Assembly (NCBI RefSeq): GCF_024139115.2
Contig: NC_085141.1
Coordinates: forward strand, 28,597,242-28,661,241
Origin: Armigeres subalbatus
Taxonomy: Eukaryota; Arthropoda; Insecta; Diptera; Culicidae
DNA: 64,000 nucleotides
Direction: 5' to 3'
Shown piece after piece: positions 55,601 through 60,639 of the stretch; position 1 is the stretch's first letter; each line of letters begins with the position of its first letter. The notes beneath the pieces are model-generated. The model ran no database searches. It had not been told where the DNA came from and worked only from the letters and a program-made list of their open reading frames with translations. The translations under genes and the position numbers were made by a program.

Positions 55601-57122
55601 AAAAACTATTGATAAGCTGAAACGTAAATTCAGATTCCTATCATTAAGCTTTGTTCGATTCAATGTACTATATCGACGTAATACTATTTTTAACTCTTCA
55701 GCCTAATGCAAATATTGACAACTCAAAATGGTACTAACTAGATTTGGCATTCAAGCTTTGTAGGTTCATCAGAAATCCTGAATTGAAAATGGGGACACTC
55801 CTATATCCGACTAATAAGTCGAAAATATGATATTTGTATAGTTGATCTAGGCAAAGACTCAAAGTAATCTGTCTCACTTGTTAGCCGCACTTATATTGTA
55901 AACTCCTCACTAGGCACATAGACTTGGGGGTCAAACTAACCACTAACCATAACGTTAGGCGTAAATCCTCTGATTAGCCAAGCCATCCAACAACGGGTAG
56001 ACACCACAGAGATGTAATGAGATTTTAAACACTGCTGAAAATTAAATCTATTTTACTAAAATCCATATTTTGGGTTGTAATGTGACTGACTCAGTCACTG
56101 AGTAATAAACGTTGAGGACAAGGATACGAATATGACAAATCATCTAACCAGACTAAGTCTAATATGATCTAATTATGTTTTGCTTTCCGGTAAACAGGAG
56201 CAACTGATGCAATATATCGCTTACCTTTATAGCCAAATTGTTCGGATCATATCGCTGTACGTGTAGTCGCCCAACCATGGTCCAAATGTAGTTGGACTGC
56301 GAATGCAAGTCGGGAACCAGTGTGACGTCTGCCTCCAGCCGGTAGATGATTTCGCTCTTCGGCGGGAATATATCGAATCCATCGCCACACTTGATGATGC
56401 AGGTCGTAACTGTACGGTGATGATGAAGACGTTGCAAACGATCGAGAATATACACAAGAAAATAAAACACAATGAACTTTCACCCCTCACGTTTAATAAG
56501 ATCAATTGAATTTGCAATTTTTGAAATTTAATTGAACGACTTGCTCTCAGTATACACACTGCGGAATCACGATCACAGTCAAGGCAGAGGGTCAATGGCA
56601 AATAGCATTAGTGTTGTCCATTCAGGCGCCACCCCCTTTGAGTCACTGAATTCCGTTGATAAGGCAACGTCGGCGATCCAGAAGCATCGAGCATCGACGG
56701 AAGGTTCTTATCAATGACGAAAATGGGCACGCCGGTGGCGTCCCTTGTGCATCGTAGCTACTTCGTCACAGTTCTTCGGTTACACTTGAGGAGCACTGAT
56801 AATGAGTGCAGCATATGTATTTTATTGAATCTCGCCGGGTCCAAATTCTTGCGATTCTGTTTTGATGTTTTCGTTGGCGATAGAGAAATGAGCACGTAGA
56901 GCACCATGCTGGCTGTTGATAACGAATCATCAGCAGCTGAGACTGCTGATGGCGCTTCCTTTCGATGGACATATTTCAAGTATGATGTCATATCCGATTT
57001 CGAGCAAAATTTGCCAGATTTTTAACTTGTTTTCCACCACAAAAAATCTTGAACGAACCTAAATTGTAGTAACGGAAATAATACTAACATGCCACAAACA
57101 CTATCCAAAGAGGAGCCCCCAT
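13648..57122 (-). CDS. cv-d: Vitellogenin-like secreted lipoprotein, crossveinless-d type (10 coding exons)
   Basis: Exons in transcription order: 57122-57089, 56409-56225, 34766-33584, 33524-33131, 33077-32858, 32800-32572, 32511-31538, 16395-16084, 16020-15780, 14117-13648. All borders are GT-AG and every junction keeps frame; the sum is 4242 nt, 1413 aa. Residues 1-20 form a signal peptide starting [12 protein letters not shown], with ATG in the context ctaccATGG. About residues 25-650 match the lipoprotein N-terminal (vitellogenin_N) domain, including the typical stretch LLEPFRVAL then [11 protein letters not shown]; 670-1000 fit DUF1943; 1258-1410 fit a von Willebrand D domain ([16 protein letters not shown], later MCGLC). 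In Drosophila, cv-d is a secreted lipoprotein that supports BMP signalling in crossveins. The length is too short for apolipophorin or yolk vitellogenin, and MTP lacks vWD, hence cv-d; orthology is inferred. The protein stops ten residues after the GRMCGLC motif begins, so its vWD is short; a further 3' exon cannot be excluded. No AATAAA was seen within 250 bp downstream. Confidence 0.85.
14148..15085. mobile_element. 938-bp inverted-repeat element in the last intron
   Basis: Ends are TAGGGTTAGGCGGGGCAAGA (left) and, complemented, TAGGGTAGGATGGGGCAAGA (right). The phrase 'gggcaagatgggtc' or its complement recurs at 14159, 14517, 14849 and 15060, giving subterminal repeats. TA is present at both borders. 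No transposase frame. Its left edge is only about 30 bp from the splice acceptor of the last coding exon. Confidence 0.75.
15086..15779. other. Rest of the last intron
   Basis: Non-coding on both strands; no repeat recognised. It ends at the donor GTGAGT (minus strand, 15779-15774). Confidence 0.4.
16430..16515. repeat. Short degenerate repeat of 'cgatataacgtacact' type
   Basis: Four or five units such as 'cgatctaacgtacact', 'cgatataacgtcact', 'cgataaagcgtacatt' and 'cgatacaacgtacact' in tandem, about 17 bp each. The same kind of sequence occurs at the ends of pogo-like elements, but no partner end was found. Confidence 0.5.
16846..17384. mobile_element. TA-flanked inverted-repeat element, about 535 bp
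   Basis: Left end TACCGTCAACTGGGGGGAAG, continuing 'atgatcatt'; right end, complemented, TACCGTCAACTGGGGGGAAG continuing 'atgatcatt'. The interior has no transposase frame. Related ends (ctaccgtcaaatcac) lie at 17461. Confidence 0.8.
17800..20910. repeat. Duplicated unclassified repeat block
   Basis: Segment A ('cacgcgcgcgggggagagca' ... 'attcccggcgatggtg') occurs at about 17891-18205 and 19216-19560. Segment B ('gggctttttat', 'aacgttgataatcaatagta', 'cccttagacgtagtttacgt') occurs at about 18765-19165 and 20515-20910, with a partial copy at 20137-20265. Order A-B-A-B, so the block looks like a tandem duplication of about 1.3-1.75 kb with later insertions. Short frames in it (65-127 codons) resemble no protein I know. 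A MITE interrupts the first copy. Confidence 0.6.
18210..18400. mobile_element. Foldback MITE, family 'GGGGGAATGACGG', copy 2
   Basis: Same ends as copy 1 (left GGGGGAATGACGGCTTTGGC; right gccaaagccgtaatttcccc), TA on both sides, interior in the opposite orientation to copy 1 (ttctttgatatgcaaagaat). Confidence 0.85.
20911..21203. repeat. Degenerate 'aattcc/ggaat' simple-like repeat, left part
   Basis: Runs such as 'caagaattccttcaataatttc' shortened to 'agaattccttca', 'aattcccccaagaatttc' and 'aaattcctgagg'. It continues at 21816-21905 after two nested SINEs, and a similar tract is at 25100-25320. Confidence 0.55.
21216..21500 (+). mobile_element. Feilai-like SINE with 12-bp target duplication
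   Basis: Head 'ccctccttagtcgtgcgg', B box GGGTTCGATTCCCGG, tail of GAA repeats. The 12-bp 'cttagtgttggc' lies on both sides (about 21204-21215 and 21501-21512), a clean target-site duplication. The copy is plus-oriented and in good condition. Confidence 0.85.
21513..21815 (+). mobile_element. Second tRNA-derived SINE carrying the Feilai insertion
   Basis: Contains a tRNA-like B box (atgggttcgagtcccat, about 21646-21663) preceded by 'ttggagcaccagtctagcg', an A-box-like stretch. The repeat 'gacattcttag' precedes the Feilai copy (21199-21209) and recurs at 21816-21826, inside a tract that resumes after it. The simplest reading is a SINE with an 11-bp duplication, later split near its head by Feilai. 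Confidence 0.6.
22963..23078. mobile_element. Small inverted-repeat element, about 116 bp
   Basis: Ends CATCCCGAGCAGCAC and, complemented, CATCCCTAGCAGCAC (one mismatch in 15). Interior has 'agttgttgcagcaactt', itself a hairpin. No target duplication recognised. Confidence 0.5.
23735..23930. repeat. Foldback-family copy (arm related to the 252-bp palindrome)
   Basis: Shares 'gtcgagtcaagtacgagaca', 'ctgaagacg', 'gtcgaaatacgtatctg' and 'ggtggaatt' with the palindrome at 9775-10026. It also has its own inverted ends (ctaagacgaattaagtaact / agttacttaattcgtcttag), so this is a complete but unequal-armed copy. Confidence 0.75.
24513..25330. other. Non-coding intron sequence
   Basis: 24513-25060 has several 'gagacgtctcaatg'/'gtctcatgagac'-type short palindromes, but no gene. 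25100-25320 is a degenerate 'aattcc' tract like that at 20911-21203. Confidence 0.4.
25430..26755 (-). pseudogene. BEL/Pao-type retrotransposon fragment: gag knuckle, protease, start of pol
   Basis: Read on the minus strand. 26596-26315 gives a gag-like zinc knuckle ([17 protein letters not shown], then [15 protein letters not shown]). 26318-25950 gives a retropepsin domain with active-site DSG in [16 protein letters not shown]. After a frameshift near 25975, 25996-25808 continues ([13 protein letters not shown]), and 25800-25440 runs into the pol region ([31 protein letters not shown]). The DSG-CCHC order and wording match BEL/Pao elements of insects. No LTRs, most of RT, RNase H and integrase are absent. 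Confidence 0.75.
26756..28076. other. Non-coding intron sequence
   Basis: AT-rich to 27330, then a more GC-rich part (27360-27560). No frame on either strand resembles a known protein and no repeat family was recognised. Confidence 0.4.
28100..28543 (+). mobile_element. tRNA-derived SINE with 23-bp target duplication
   Basis: The first 76 bp fold as a tRNA-like cloverleaf: acceptor-like ends gacgag/ctcgtc, A box 'ggtggtctagtg', anticodon arm ctgccttataagcag (loop would read UAU), B box 'gggttcaattcc'. A 370-bp unrelated body follows and the 3' end is 'aatgctaatgctaat'. The 23-bp segment 28077-28099 (agtacggaactgat...) recurs exactly at 28544-28566. Transcription by Pol III and LINE-mediated insertion are inferred from the class. 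Confidence 0.85.
28567..29676. other. Upstream region of the nested kinase gene
   Basis: No repeat recognised. It should hold the promoter of the MYCBP-arginine kinase gene; no clear TATA-initiator pair was seen close to the ATG. Confidence 0.35.
29677..31219 (+). CDS. MYCBP/AMY-1 domain fused to arginine kinase, nested in an intron (3 exons)
   Basis: Exons 29677-29685 (ATG ACA TCG), 29754-30729 and 30795-31219; introns of 68 and 65 nt have GTAAGT/CAG and GTAAAC/TAG borders, and the joined frame gives 469 aa. Residues 4-90 look like c-Myc-binding protein ([15 protein letters not shown], a short helical family with a coiled-coil end). Residues 100-180 are the phosphagen kinase N domain ([11 protein letters not shown]) and 200-445 the catalytic domain: [19 protein letters not shown] (catalytic Glu313/314) and FCPSNLGTT (reactive Cys360). 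All key residues are present, so ATP:arginine phosphotransfer is expected. The last 28 residues form an acidic Lys/Glu tail. Ordinary arginine kinases are about 356 aa, so the first 95 residues are extra. The first of these domains and the kinase lie in one uninterrupted exon, so the fusion does not depend on splicing. Drosophila has secondary arginine kinase genes of similar length, which may be orthologous. Confidence 0.9.
31358..31363 (+). promoter_or_regulatory. Candidate polyadenylation signal ATTAAA of the nested kinase gene
   Basis: ATTAAA lies 139 nt after the stop codon. The transcript would end about 150 nt short of the splice donor (31537) of the opposite-strand lipoprotein gene, so the two units need not share mature sequence. 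Confidence 0.4.
34767..34880. other. Start of the 21.5-kb intron (minus strand 3' end)
   Basis: Acceptor 'ttttttag' directly precedes exon 3 at 34766. The intron runs to 56224 and is almost wholly repeats. Confidence 0.7.
34881..36370 (+). pseudogene. Decayed RTE-like retrotransposon (second family), with a MITE inside
   Basis: The leader (cagcgtttgttct ... 'ggctgaatatgagatgctatt', 34885-34930) and endonuclease start ([17 protein letters not shown], 35095-35150) match the family at 60640-63165. Endonuclease-middle pieces lie at 35450-35560. The C-terminal block (ggtgcagatggcagacgg; aatgttggac) lies at 36095-36310. Many frameshifts and large deletions; no catalytic RT core. A palindromic MITE splits the C-terminal block. 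Confidence 0.65.
35937..36093. mobile_element. Palindromic MITE, about 157 bp, inside an RTE remnant
   Basis: Ends AAGGCTATCTGACTTTTATC and, complemented, AAGGCTATCTGACGTTTATC. The arms continue 'atctttctcttgcacg' nearly to the centre. Removing it restores 'ccatctatggtgaggtgc', which matches the intact RTE paralogue 'cgtctatggtggggtgc' at 13085; this defines the target as TA. Confidence 0.85.
36781..36957 (-). mobile_element. 5'-truncated, diverged Feilai-like SINE
   Basis: Minus strand matches the 3' two-thirds of the copies at 584 and 21216 (tcatgaggctaaca, ttaactgcgatgttt, 'ttcttcatcttattggcat' tail) but lacks the tRNA head. Confidence 0.7.
36958..37734. other. Unclassified intron sequence
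   Basis: Contains several phrases repeated with drift ('gaatcaccatcagacttaat', 'gaccatcagacctatttgg'-like), so it may be an old repeat, but no family or gene was recognised. Confidence 0.3.
37735..37930 (-). mobile_element. tRNA-related SINE fragment
   Basis: Minus strand has a B-box-like GTGGGTTCGATTCCCGCC (about 37862-37880), then 'ctaggtgttaagtgttcag' and 'ctggtcgaagatggtgtttc', features of a culicid tRNA-related SINE. Different from the Feilai family. Name not assigned. Confidence 0.5.
38236..39050 (+). pseudogene. jockey ORF1 (PRE_C2HC and zinc knuckle), broken
   Basis: The frame 38236-38652 contains [20 protein letters not shown] and [20 protein letters not shown], the PRE_C2HC pattern of jockey gag-like proteins. 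A stop at 38650 and a frameshift follow. Then [20 protein letters not shown] (about 38815-38870) gives a zinc-knuckle remnant. These proteins package element RNA. Confidence 0.7.
39150..39989 (+). pseudogene. jockey AP-type endonuclease, interrupted
   Basis: [20 protein letters not shown] and FITETRLR (39145-39265) start the domain; a 124-bp insertion follows; then [39 protein letters not shown] and LSSDHYPV (39440-39950). The catalytic Glu, Asp and His regions can still be read, but the frame is broken. Confidence 0.75.
39274..39397. mobile_element. 124-bp inverted-repeat insertion in the endonuclease
   Basis: Ends CCAGAGTAAACGCGACG on both sides (complemented on the right), continuing 'gatgcgatgcgacgcgac' with a 3-base offset. 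CAGAG ends resemble hAT-type MITEs, but no 8-bp duplication is intact. It removes the residues expected between TETRLR and the next conserved block. Confidence 0.7.
40032..41287 (+). pseudogene. jockey reverse transcriptase with an in-frame finger deletion
   Basis: Open from 40032 to 40961, then a frameshift and continuation 40975-41289. Visible: [60 protein letters not shown] (FADD intact at about 40639). Between VDLRNN and YVIQTQFGF about 150 residues of the RT fingers are missing, joined in frame at about 40260. The C-terminus ends [11 protein letters not shown]. Confidence 0.75.
41322..41845. mobile_element. MITE with TACACTCA ends, about 524 bp
   Basis: Ends TACACTCAGGAAAAT and, complemented, TACACTCACAAAAAA. 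The subterminal motif 'caaaaatccatgt' appears near both ends (41357 and 41790). It lies in the 3' region of the jockey element. A probable relative with TACACTGAG ends is at 63189. Confidence 0.6.
45072..45239. mobile_element. 168-bp MITE with TAA target duplication
   Basis: Ends AGGTTCCCCCAAACACACGC and, complemented, AGGCTGCCTCACACCTACGC; both then run into 'gcgattctatcgc'-like sequence. TAA lies at 45069-45071 and 45240-45242. A TWA duplication suggests the PIF/Harbinger group (inference). Confidence 0.65.
45335..45592. mobile_element. Diverged relative of the MITE at 49407
   Basis: Shares 'gcatatgcgaaatt', 'tataagaact', 'taaaaagcttacattttttgt' in pieces and inverted ends aactagcggatgttata / complement of 'ctaacgtccactggtt'. 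Much more diverged than the 49407 copy. Confidence 0.5.
46756..46815. repeat. pogo-like terminal sequence
   Basis: 'ccgtggacccccgataattt' followed by 'caaattaacggggttc' resembles the ends and subterminal hairpin of pogo-type transposons (GTGGACCCCCG). Only one end was found. Confidence 0.3.
47948..49236. mobile_element. Solo LTR of 1289 bp in the Juan-like ORF2
   Basis: Starts TGTTACCG and ends AAGTAACA, so it has the TG...CA form with inverted TGTTAC/GTAACA. AACT is duplicated at 47944-47947 and 49237-49240. Removing it rejoins ORF2 ([14 protein letters not shown] ... [17 protein letters not shown]). Inside is a diverged direct repeat of about 190 bp (about 48635-48760 and 48820-48940: 'cgacgaaatcc'-like, 'tacggccaa', 'ccccgtgaacccga'-like, 'tgtaggcgtcatc'). 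The 4-bp duplication points to a Ty3/gypsy-type element (inference). Confidence 0.75.
49407..49683. mobile_element. 277-bp palindromic MITE with TTA flanks
   Basis: Ends TACACCCAACCGGCGG and, complemented, TACACCCAACCGGCGG. Arms continue 'ttgttagattttctaacaat' and pair for about 100 bp (gggcatatgcgaaattgtta). TTA is present at 49404-49406 and 49684-49686. It interrupts the Juan-like endonuclease. Confidence 0.8.
49691..49880. mobile_element. Inverted-repeat element directly beside the 277-bp MITE
   Basis: Left 'cagctcaaaaccgaattctt' then 'gaactcgcgaaaatc'; right, complemented, 'cagttgaaaatcgaatttcg' then 'aactcgcgaaaatc'. It lies 7 bp from the preceding MITE and also within the endonuclease. 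CAG...CTG ends suggest the hAT group; no clear duplication. Confidence 0.6.
50610..50985. repeat. Foldback of two 180-bp arms in the Juan-like ORF2
   Basis: Left arm about 50610-50790, spacer 50791-50802, right arm 50803-50985; arms share 'gtgccaaatgaaatt', 'aacatgcattctacaag' and 'ttctaaaagtgaggagccga'. The interval 50420-50600 is a further diverged direct copy of the left arm. It replaces the ORF2 segment between the endonuclease and RT. Confidence 0.8.
50973..52247 (+). pseudogene. Juan-like reverse transcriptase with deletions
   Basis: [40 protein letters not shown] (50980-51210); a deletion of the fingers near 51238; then [55 protein letters not shown]. The FADD motif is gone: near 51605 the sequence after PPGCQKCL is frameshifted and lacks the two Asp codons. 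C-terminal blocks are at 51720-52240. Confidence 0.75.
52480..53216. repeat. Tandem array, period about 146 bp, five units
   Basis: 'aaagttgttcgggtggt' recurs at about 52486, 52631, 52776, 52921 and 53067, and 'gcgctagtgtat' once per unit. Units contain 'ttagaatattgccg', 'ctacaaagttgttcggg', 'gcttggcggcgctagtg' and 'ggttagatatttcg' with drift. The last unit is cut at 53217 by a foldback copy. Confidence 0.8.
53217..53335. repeat. Half copy of the palindrome family
   Basis: 'cataagacgagtt', 'attccaccactt', 'ttcagtgtctcgta' and 'ttgactcga' match one arm of the 252-bp palindrome at 9775-10026. It breaks the 146-bp array. Confidence 0.75.
53395..53660. repeat. Two units of the 146-bp repeat in inverted orientation
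   Basis: Complemented, it contains 'ctacaaagttgttcgggt' and 'gcggcgctagtgtatgagaa', the same repeat as 52480-53216 but facing the other way. Thus the foldback copy lies at the turning point. Confidence 0.75.
53661..54117. other. Non-coding stretch
   Basis: No gene supported. A hydrophobic 25-residue run can be read at about 53740-53815 but without an ATG near it. Confidence 0.35.
54118..55256. repeat. 1.1-kb minisatellite of 23-bp hairpin units
   Basis: About 48 units of consensus 'tttcaagaggctcggaagcc' plus 'tcc', 23 bp, some 24-25 bp. Each unit carries GAGGCTcggaAGCCTC, a 6-bp stem with a 4-base loop. Because 23 is not a multiple of three, all three frames stay open for long runs, giving spurious frames of 79-183 codons. 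Confidence 0.9.
55257..56224. other. End of the large intron (5' part in gene sense)
   Basis: No gene. A short inverted repeat 'cacgcaatcca' / 'tggattgcgtg' spans 55313-55382. The donor GTAAGC of exon 2 is at 56224-56219 on the minus strand. Confidence 0.4.
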
Positions 57123-57312
57123 GGTAGGTTGATAATAGCCCTGATGGGCCTCACTAAGCCTTTCTTCCGTCTAGAATCACTATACACTTTGTTTCACTTT
57201 TGCTGGTCAAGAAATTCCTGTACAGATGTGCGAATTTTCTACTGATTTTCACCAACCACAAGTGTCCTTAAAGAAGTATTATTCACTACTTCAGTATTAT
57301 GTTACTGTTTTC

Positions 57313-57342
57313 ACTTCACTTCCCTTCTTCCTTCTTCCATCT
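57313..57342 (-). other. Short upstream ORF (9 codons) in the predicted 5' leader
   Basis: In the predicted leader the first ATG (57342) opens a nine-codon frame that ends in TGA at 57313, about 190 nt before the main start codon at 57122. Its context (ctagATGG) is moderate. It could dampen translation of the main frame; this is inferred only. Confidence 0.35.
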
Positions 57343-57375
57343 AGAAGAGACCGATCACGACGAGAACAAGACGAT

Positions 57376-57381
57376 GACTGA
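57376..57381 (-). promoter_or_regulatory. Initiator TCAGTC of the vitellogenin-like gene
   Basis: Minus-strand TCAGTC matches the arthropod initiator consensus and sits at the expected distance from the TATAAATA box. Predicted +1 is 57379. Confidence 0.55.
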
Positions 57382-57404
57382 GTAGATCGCTACCCGGCGA
57401 GCAC

Positions 57405-57412
57405 TATTTATA
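57405..57412 (-). promoter_or_regulatory. TATA box of the vitellogenin-like gene
   Basis: On the minus strand this reads TATAAATA. Its first base lies 33 bp upstream of the A of an insect-type initiator (TCAGTC at 57381-57376), which is the usual TATA-Inr spacing. The 5' leader from that A (57379) to the ATG would be 257 nt with no intron needed. A GGTC at about +28 resembles the start of a downstream promoter element, but the match is partial. Confidence 0.6.
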
Positions 57413-57966
57413 TTCTGATGCTCGATCTGCGACTCTGTATTACGATCAAGCTCAGATTTGAGATTCAAATTCGTTCTGTTTTGTGAGTGAGAGCGTTACT
57501 CTCGTTAGAATTTCAAATTTTCTAGACTGAGAACTTGTGGCACATTTCCAGTGAGAATATTGAGGTAAAAAAGAGTGCGAGCGAAGGAAATTTGCTTGGG
57601 AAATAAGGATATTCTGCAGGGTGACAGGCGATCTTCGAGAATTCGCATAGAAACATTTGAATTTTGATGCATTGGTGACGAGGACACCGAACCTGAAATA
57701 TTGCTGCAATCATGAGGTTAATAGGAGTGGCTGCCGTTTTCAAAATTATGGAGATTTTGGATCAACTTCTGTAGTCTGTAGACAACACTAAATTATGCAT
57801 TCGAATGCAACTTTGGTATTCTGATGTTAGATCACACGGTCCCTTAATTCGCAATACGAATTTGAATTCAACTGCGATAAGCCTGGTGCGTGCACGGCTC
57901 TTCTCATGAGCAGTGCATGCGGCGCTGAAGCAATTGTAAACAATAAGGCAACGTTTGGGACTTTAA
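57413..57966. other. Upstream region of the vitellogenin-like gene
   Basis: Proximal promoter region in the minus-strand sense. No recognised transcription-factor cluster; AT-moderate. It ends at a MITE, so the nearest upstream DNA is about 550 bp. Confidence 0.35.
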
Positions 57967-57968
57967 TA

Positions 57969-58158
57969 GGGGGAATGACGGCTTTGGCAGGTTTTGTTCT
58001 ATTATTGGCAGAGGGTTTTTTATGACTGACTAAGCTCAAATTTGGCCTAAACATTCTTTGCATATCAAAGAATATTGTGGCCAAATTTCATAAAATTTGG
58101 TCGACAAAAACCCCCCTGCCAATAATAGAACAAAACCTGCCAAAGCCGTCTTTCCCCC
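57969..58158. mobile_element. Foldback MITE, family 'GGGGGAATGACGG', copy 3
   Basis: Left GGGGGAATGACGGCTTTGGC, right 'gccaaagccgtctttccccc', TA on both sides; nearly the same as copy 1 in length and orientation. Confidence 0.9.
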
Positions 58159-58674
58159 TATCATAACACTGATATAAATTTTATTTTAAATAAGTTACAT
58201 TGATGCCAATTTTCAGTTTAGTTCAACATGTATATATGCACGGGATAAATACACAAATTATTGATTTGTTCCACTAGAAACTTTTTTCTAGTCGCGAGAC
58301 AAAGGAGGTAATTGATTAGTATTTGGAGGATCGTGCATTGGTATTGCACATAGTTTCGGTCGATCAAAGAGCATGGTGTGAGGTACGCGTTAGATCGTGT
58401 TCCTGTTCGGTGCGCAGGTAGTTTGCGCGATATGGTATCGTCCTATTTAGTGCGGCCGAATAATAGTTCGTAAAAATCATTGTAAAGAAAAAAATGGCAC
58501 GGTGCATCACTTTTCAGAGTGAATCGCCAGACGTCCACAGGTCGTCTGCCAGGAATTACGGATCGAGGTGCCCAGCTAACTTAATTGTTCAACCCCAAAG
58601 CAAGACCACACTTGAAGACCTATTTCCCAACACCCCAAATCAGTCAAATTACTTGTTTCCTAAATTTCCATATA
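58159..58674. other. Non-coding stretch between two MITEs
   Basis: No supported gene; an 83-codon frame at 58494 runs into the next MITE and resembles nothing known. Confidence 0.35.
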
Positions 58675-58865
58675 GGGGAACAGACGGCTTTGGCAGGTTT
58701 TGTTCTATTATTGGCAGGGGGGTTTTTGTCGACCGAATGTTATGAAATTTGGCCACAATATTCTTTGATATGCAAAGAATGTTTGGTCCAAATTTGAGCA
58801 TAATCAGTCATAAAAAACCCCCCTGCCAATAATAGAACAAAACCTGCCAAAGCCGTCATGCCCCC
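58675..58865. mobile_element. Foldback MITE, family 'GGGGGAATGACGG', copy 4
   Basis: Left GGGGAACAGACGGCTTTGGC, right 'gccaaagccgtcatgccccc', TA flanks at 58673-58674 and 58866-58867. Opposite orientation to copy 3, 516 bp away. Confidence 0.9.
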
Positions 58866-59119
58866 TAATTTAACTGTGAAATCCTAATTAAATAAAATCG
58901 TTAACGACTTGTCAGAAAGTTCATGATAGAAGATTTATTCAAAAATAGCGCTTAATCTTCATGCTAACGCGATCGCGAATTAAGAACTAACTTTATTAAC
59001 ATTCTCAAGGCATTTCATTTTCTTATCGTTCCGTTTTGATCTACAATTCTAGTTCACGATCGCTTTCGATCGGATCTCTAACCTATCGGTGACGTCACTG
59101 TTTTTTATTCACCTTTCCG

Positions 59120-59517
59120 CAGTGATGGGAAATGTCAAAAAAATGTCATGGGGTTGCTATTACTAATTTGCTAATAACTTTTTTCAAGTCTTTTACAACT
59201 CGGATTTTTTTATTAACATGTAATGCTTAAAGGATCCTACAACTTTGACAAACAGGTCATTGTTCTAAATATACAGTGTGAGGCATGATAACGAATTTAA
59301 AAAAATGTCACGGAATGTCATGACATTAATGTCATTTGACACTAATTCGGCTCTCCCGCCGCCAATTTCAGTTTTAGAGCAATGACCTATTAAAAAAAGT
59401 TTTAGTATCCTTTGAGTGCTTTATGTTTATATAAAACATATGATTGTAAATTACTTGTGAAAAAAGTTATTAACAAAATAAGTCCCATGACATCGATATG
59501 ACATTTCCCGTCACTGC
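59120..59517. mobile_element. hAT-type MITE, 398 bp, with 8-bp target duplication
   Basis: Ends CAGTGATGGGAAATGTCA and, complemented, CAGTGACGGGAAATGTCA. The 8 bp CCTTTCCG lie on both sides (59112-59119 and 59518-59525), a perfect hAT-style duplication. 'aatgtcatg' repeats occur inside near both ends. No transposase. Confidence 0.9.
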
Positions 59518-59525
59518 CTTTCCGG

Positions 59526-60042
59526 CTACATACGTTTACTGGTGTGTATCCTTAAGAATGTATGGTACTTAATGCCTCGTAGCTACTTCACCGTACCCTT
59601 CGAGCCTGATGATGGGTTTGGACGAGCTGCATGCACTATGCAGGCGATGGCGATCGTTGACGAACGACGGCGCCGATACATCTTGGCAAATTTCGACGCG
59701 TTTCTGTTAAATTTAAATCATACCGAGTTAAAAGTATTTACTTCAGTACCTAATAATAGTGTAACCATGCTCGGACGCAATTCAATTTATTTAGTTATCA
59801 TCTAATGTTAATGTGTTGTGTACAAATAATACTAACTCTATGTACTATAAAAGAACAAATTATTCCACAATTTTAACAATATGCATAAACGACCCCATCA
59901 TCCTTAGGTTACGAAATGGTGAGATGACATCCGGGAAGGAGCGCCTAACATAGCTCTGGTCCTCACAAGCTCCAATACTCACGCTTTCACGGCTCTTCCG
60001 ATGACAATTGACCGCCAGCTAAGGGTTGCGTACTTAGCTGAT
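59526..60042. other. Non-coding stretch
   Basis: No gene recognised. An 87-codon frame at 59542 has no family resemblance. Confidence 0.35.
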
Positions 60043-60437
60043 CAGTGTTGGTAAAAACTCAAAATCTCGAAACTCATGGATGATTCAAATCAAGCGTGAG
60101 TTGAAACGCACCCAACTCAGCACCTAAAAACTCATGGATGAGTTGAATCATCCATTTGAATCATCGTAGGTTTTCTTTTGTTCTTCTTCGTTAAAAACAA
60201 TGAATTGACGTTTGTCGCATAAAATATTAGACACTCTTTTATGTATAAGCAATAAAATTGCCCCCAAATTGATTTCAAATGCGTTTTTAAACCAAAATGA
60301 TTTTTTGGCAAATGAGTGAAATGATGCGTTTTGGCATGAAAAATTCAAGCGTGATGCATTCCTTTAAAATCGCAGACGATTTCGTTCGCACGGGAGCGTT
60401 CGTTGATTGAGATTTATGAGTGATTTTACCAACACTG
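60043..60437. mobile_element. hAT-like MITE with CAGTGTTGG ends, about 395 bp
   Basis: Ends CAGTGTTGGTAAAAACTC and, complemented, CAGTGTTGGTAAAATCACTC. Interior phrases 'aactcatggatgagttgaat' and 'acgttcgttgattgagattt'-like also occur at 18650-18715 and 20455-20510, so a relative lies in the 17.8-20.9 kb block. No intact 8-bp duplication. Confidence 0.6.
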
Positions 60438-60639
60438 GCTGGTAGTGTAGCCTAGATATTGTTGTCCTTCTGACATCAGCTAGAGTGAGAGGGTGCGTCC
60501 GGGCTCTGTTGAACTTCTATAAAAAGCTGCATGTGTCCCCAAGTAGGCTTTATCAAAGCGACCGTGTGTCGCTCAAAGCACACTATTTAGCCTAGTCCTG
60601 GTGTTGGGTGGGAGTGTGGTACTTTAAACAGATTTGACC

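Noticed and set aside
57522..57743. Alternative first exon for the lipoprotein gene (hydrophobic start MIAAIF)
   Set aside because: Its putative donor is poor and lies upstream of the predicted promoter; the exon at 57089-57122 has a good start context, signal peptide, donor and phase.
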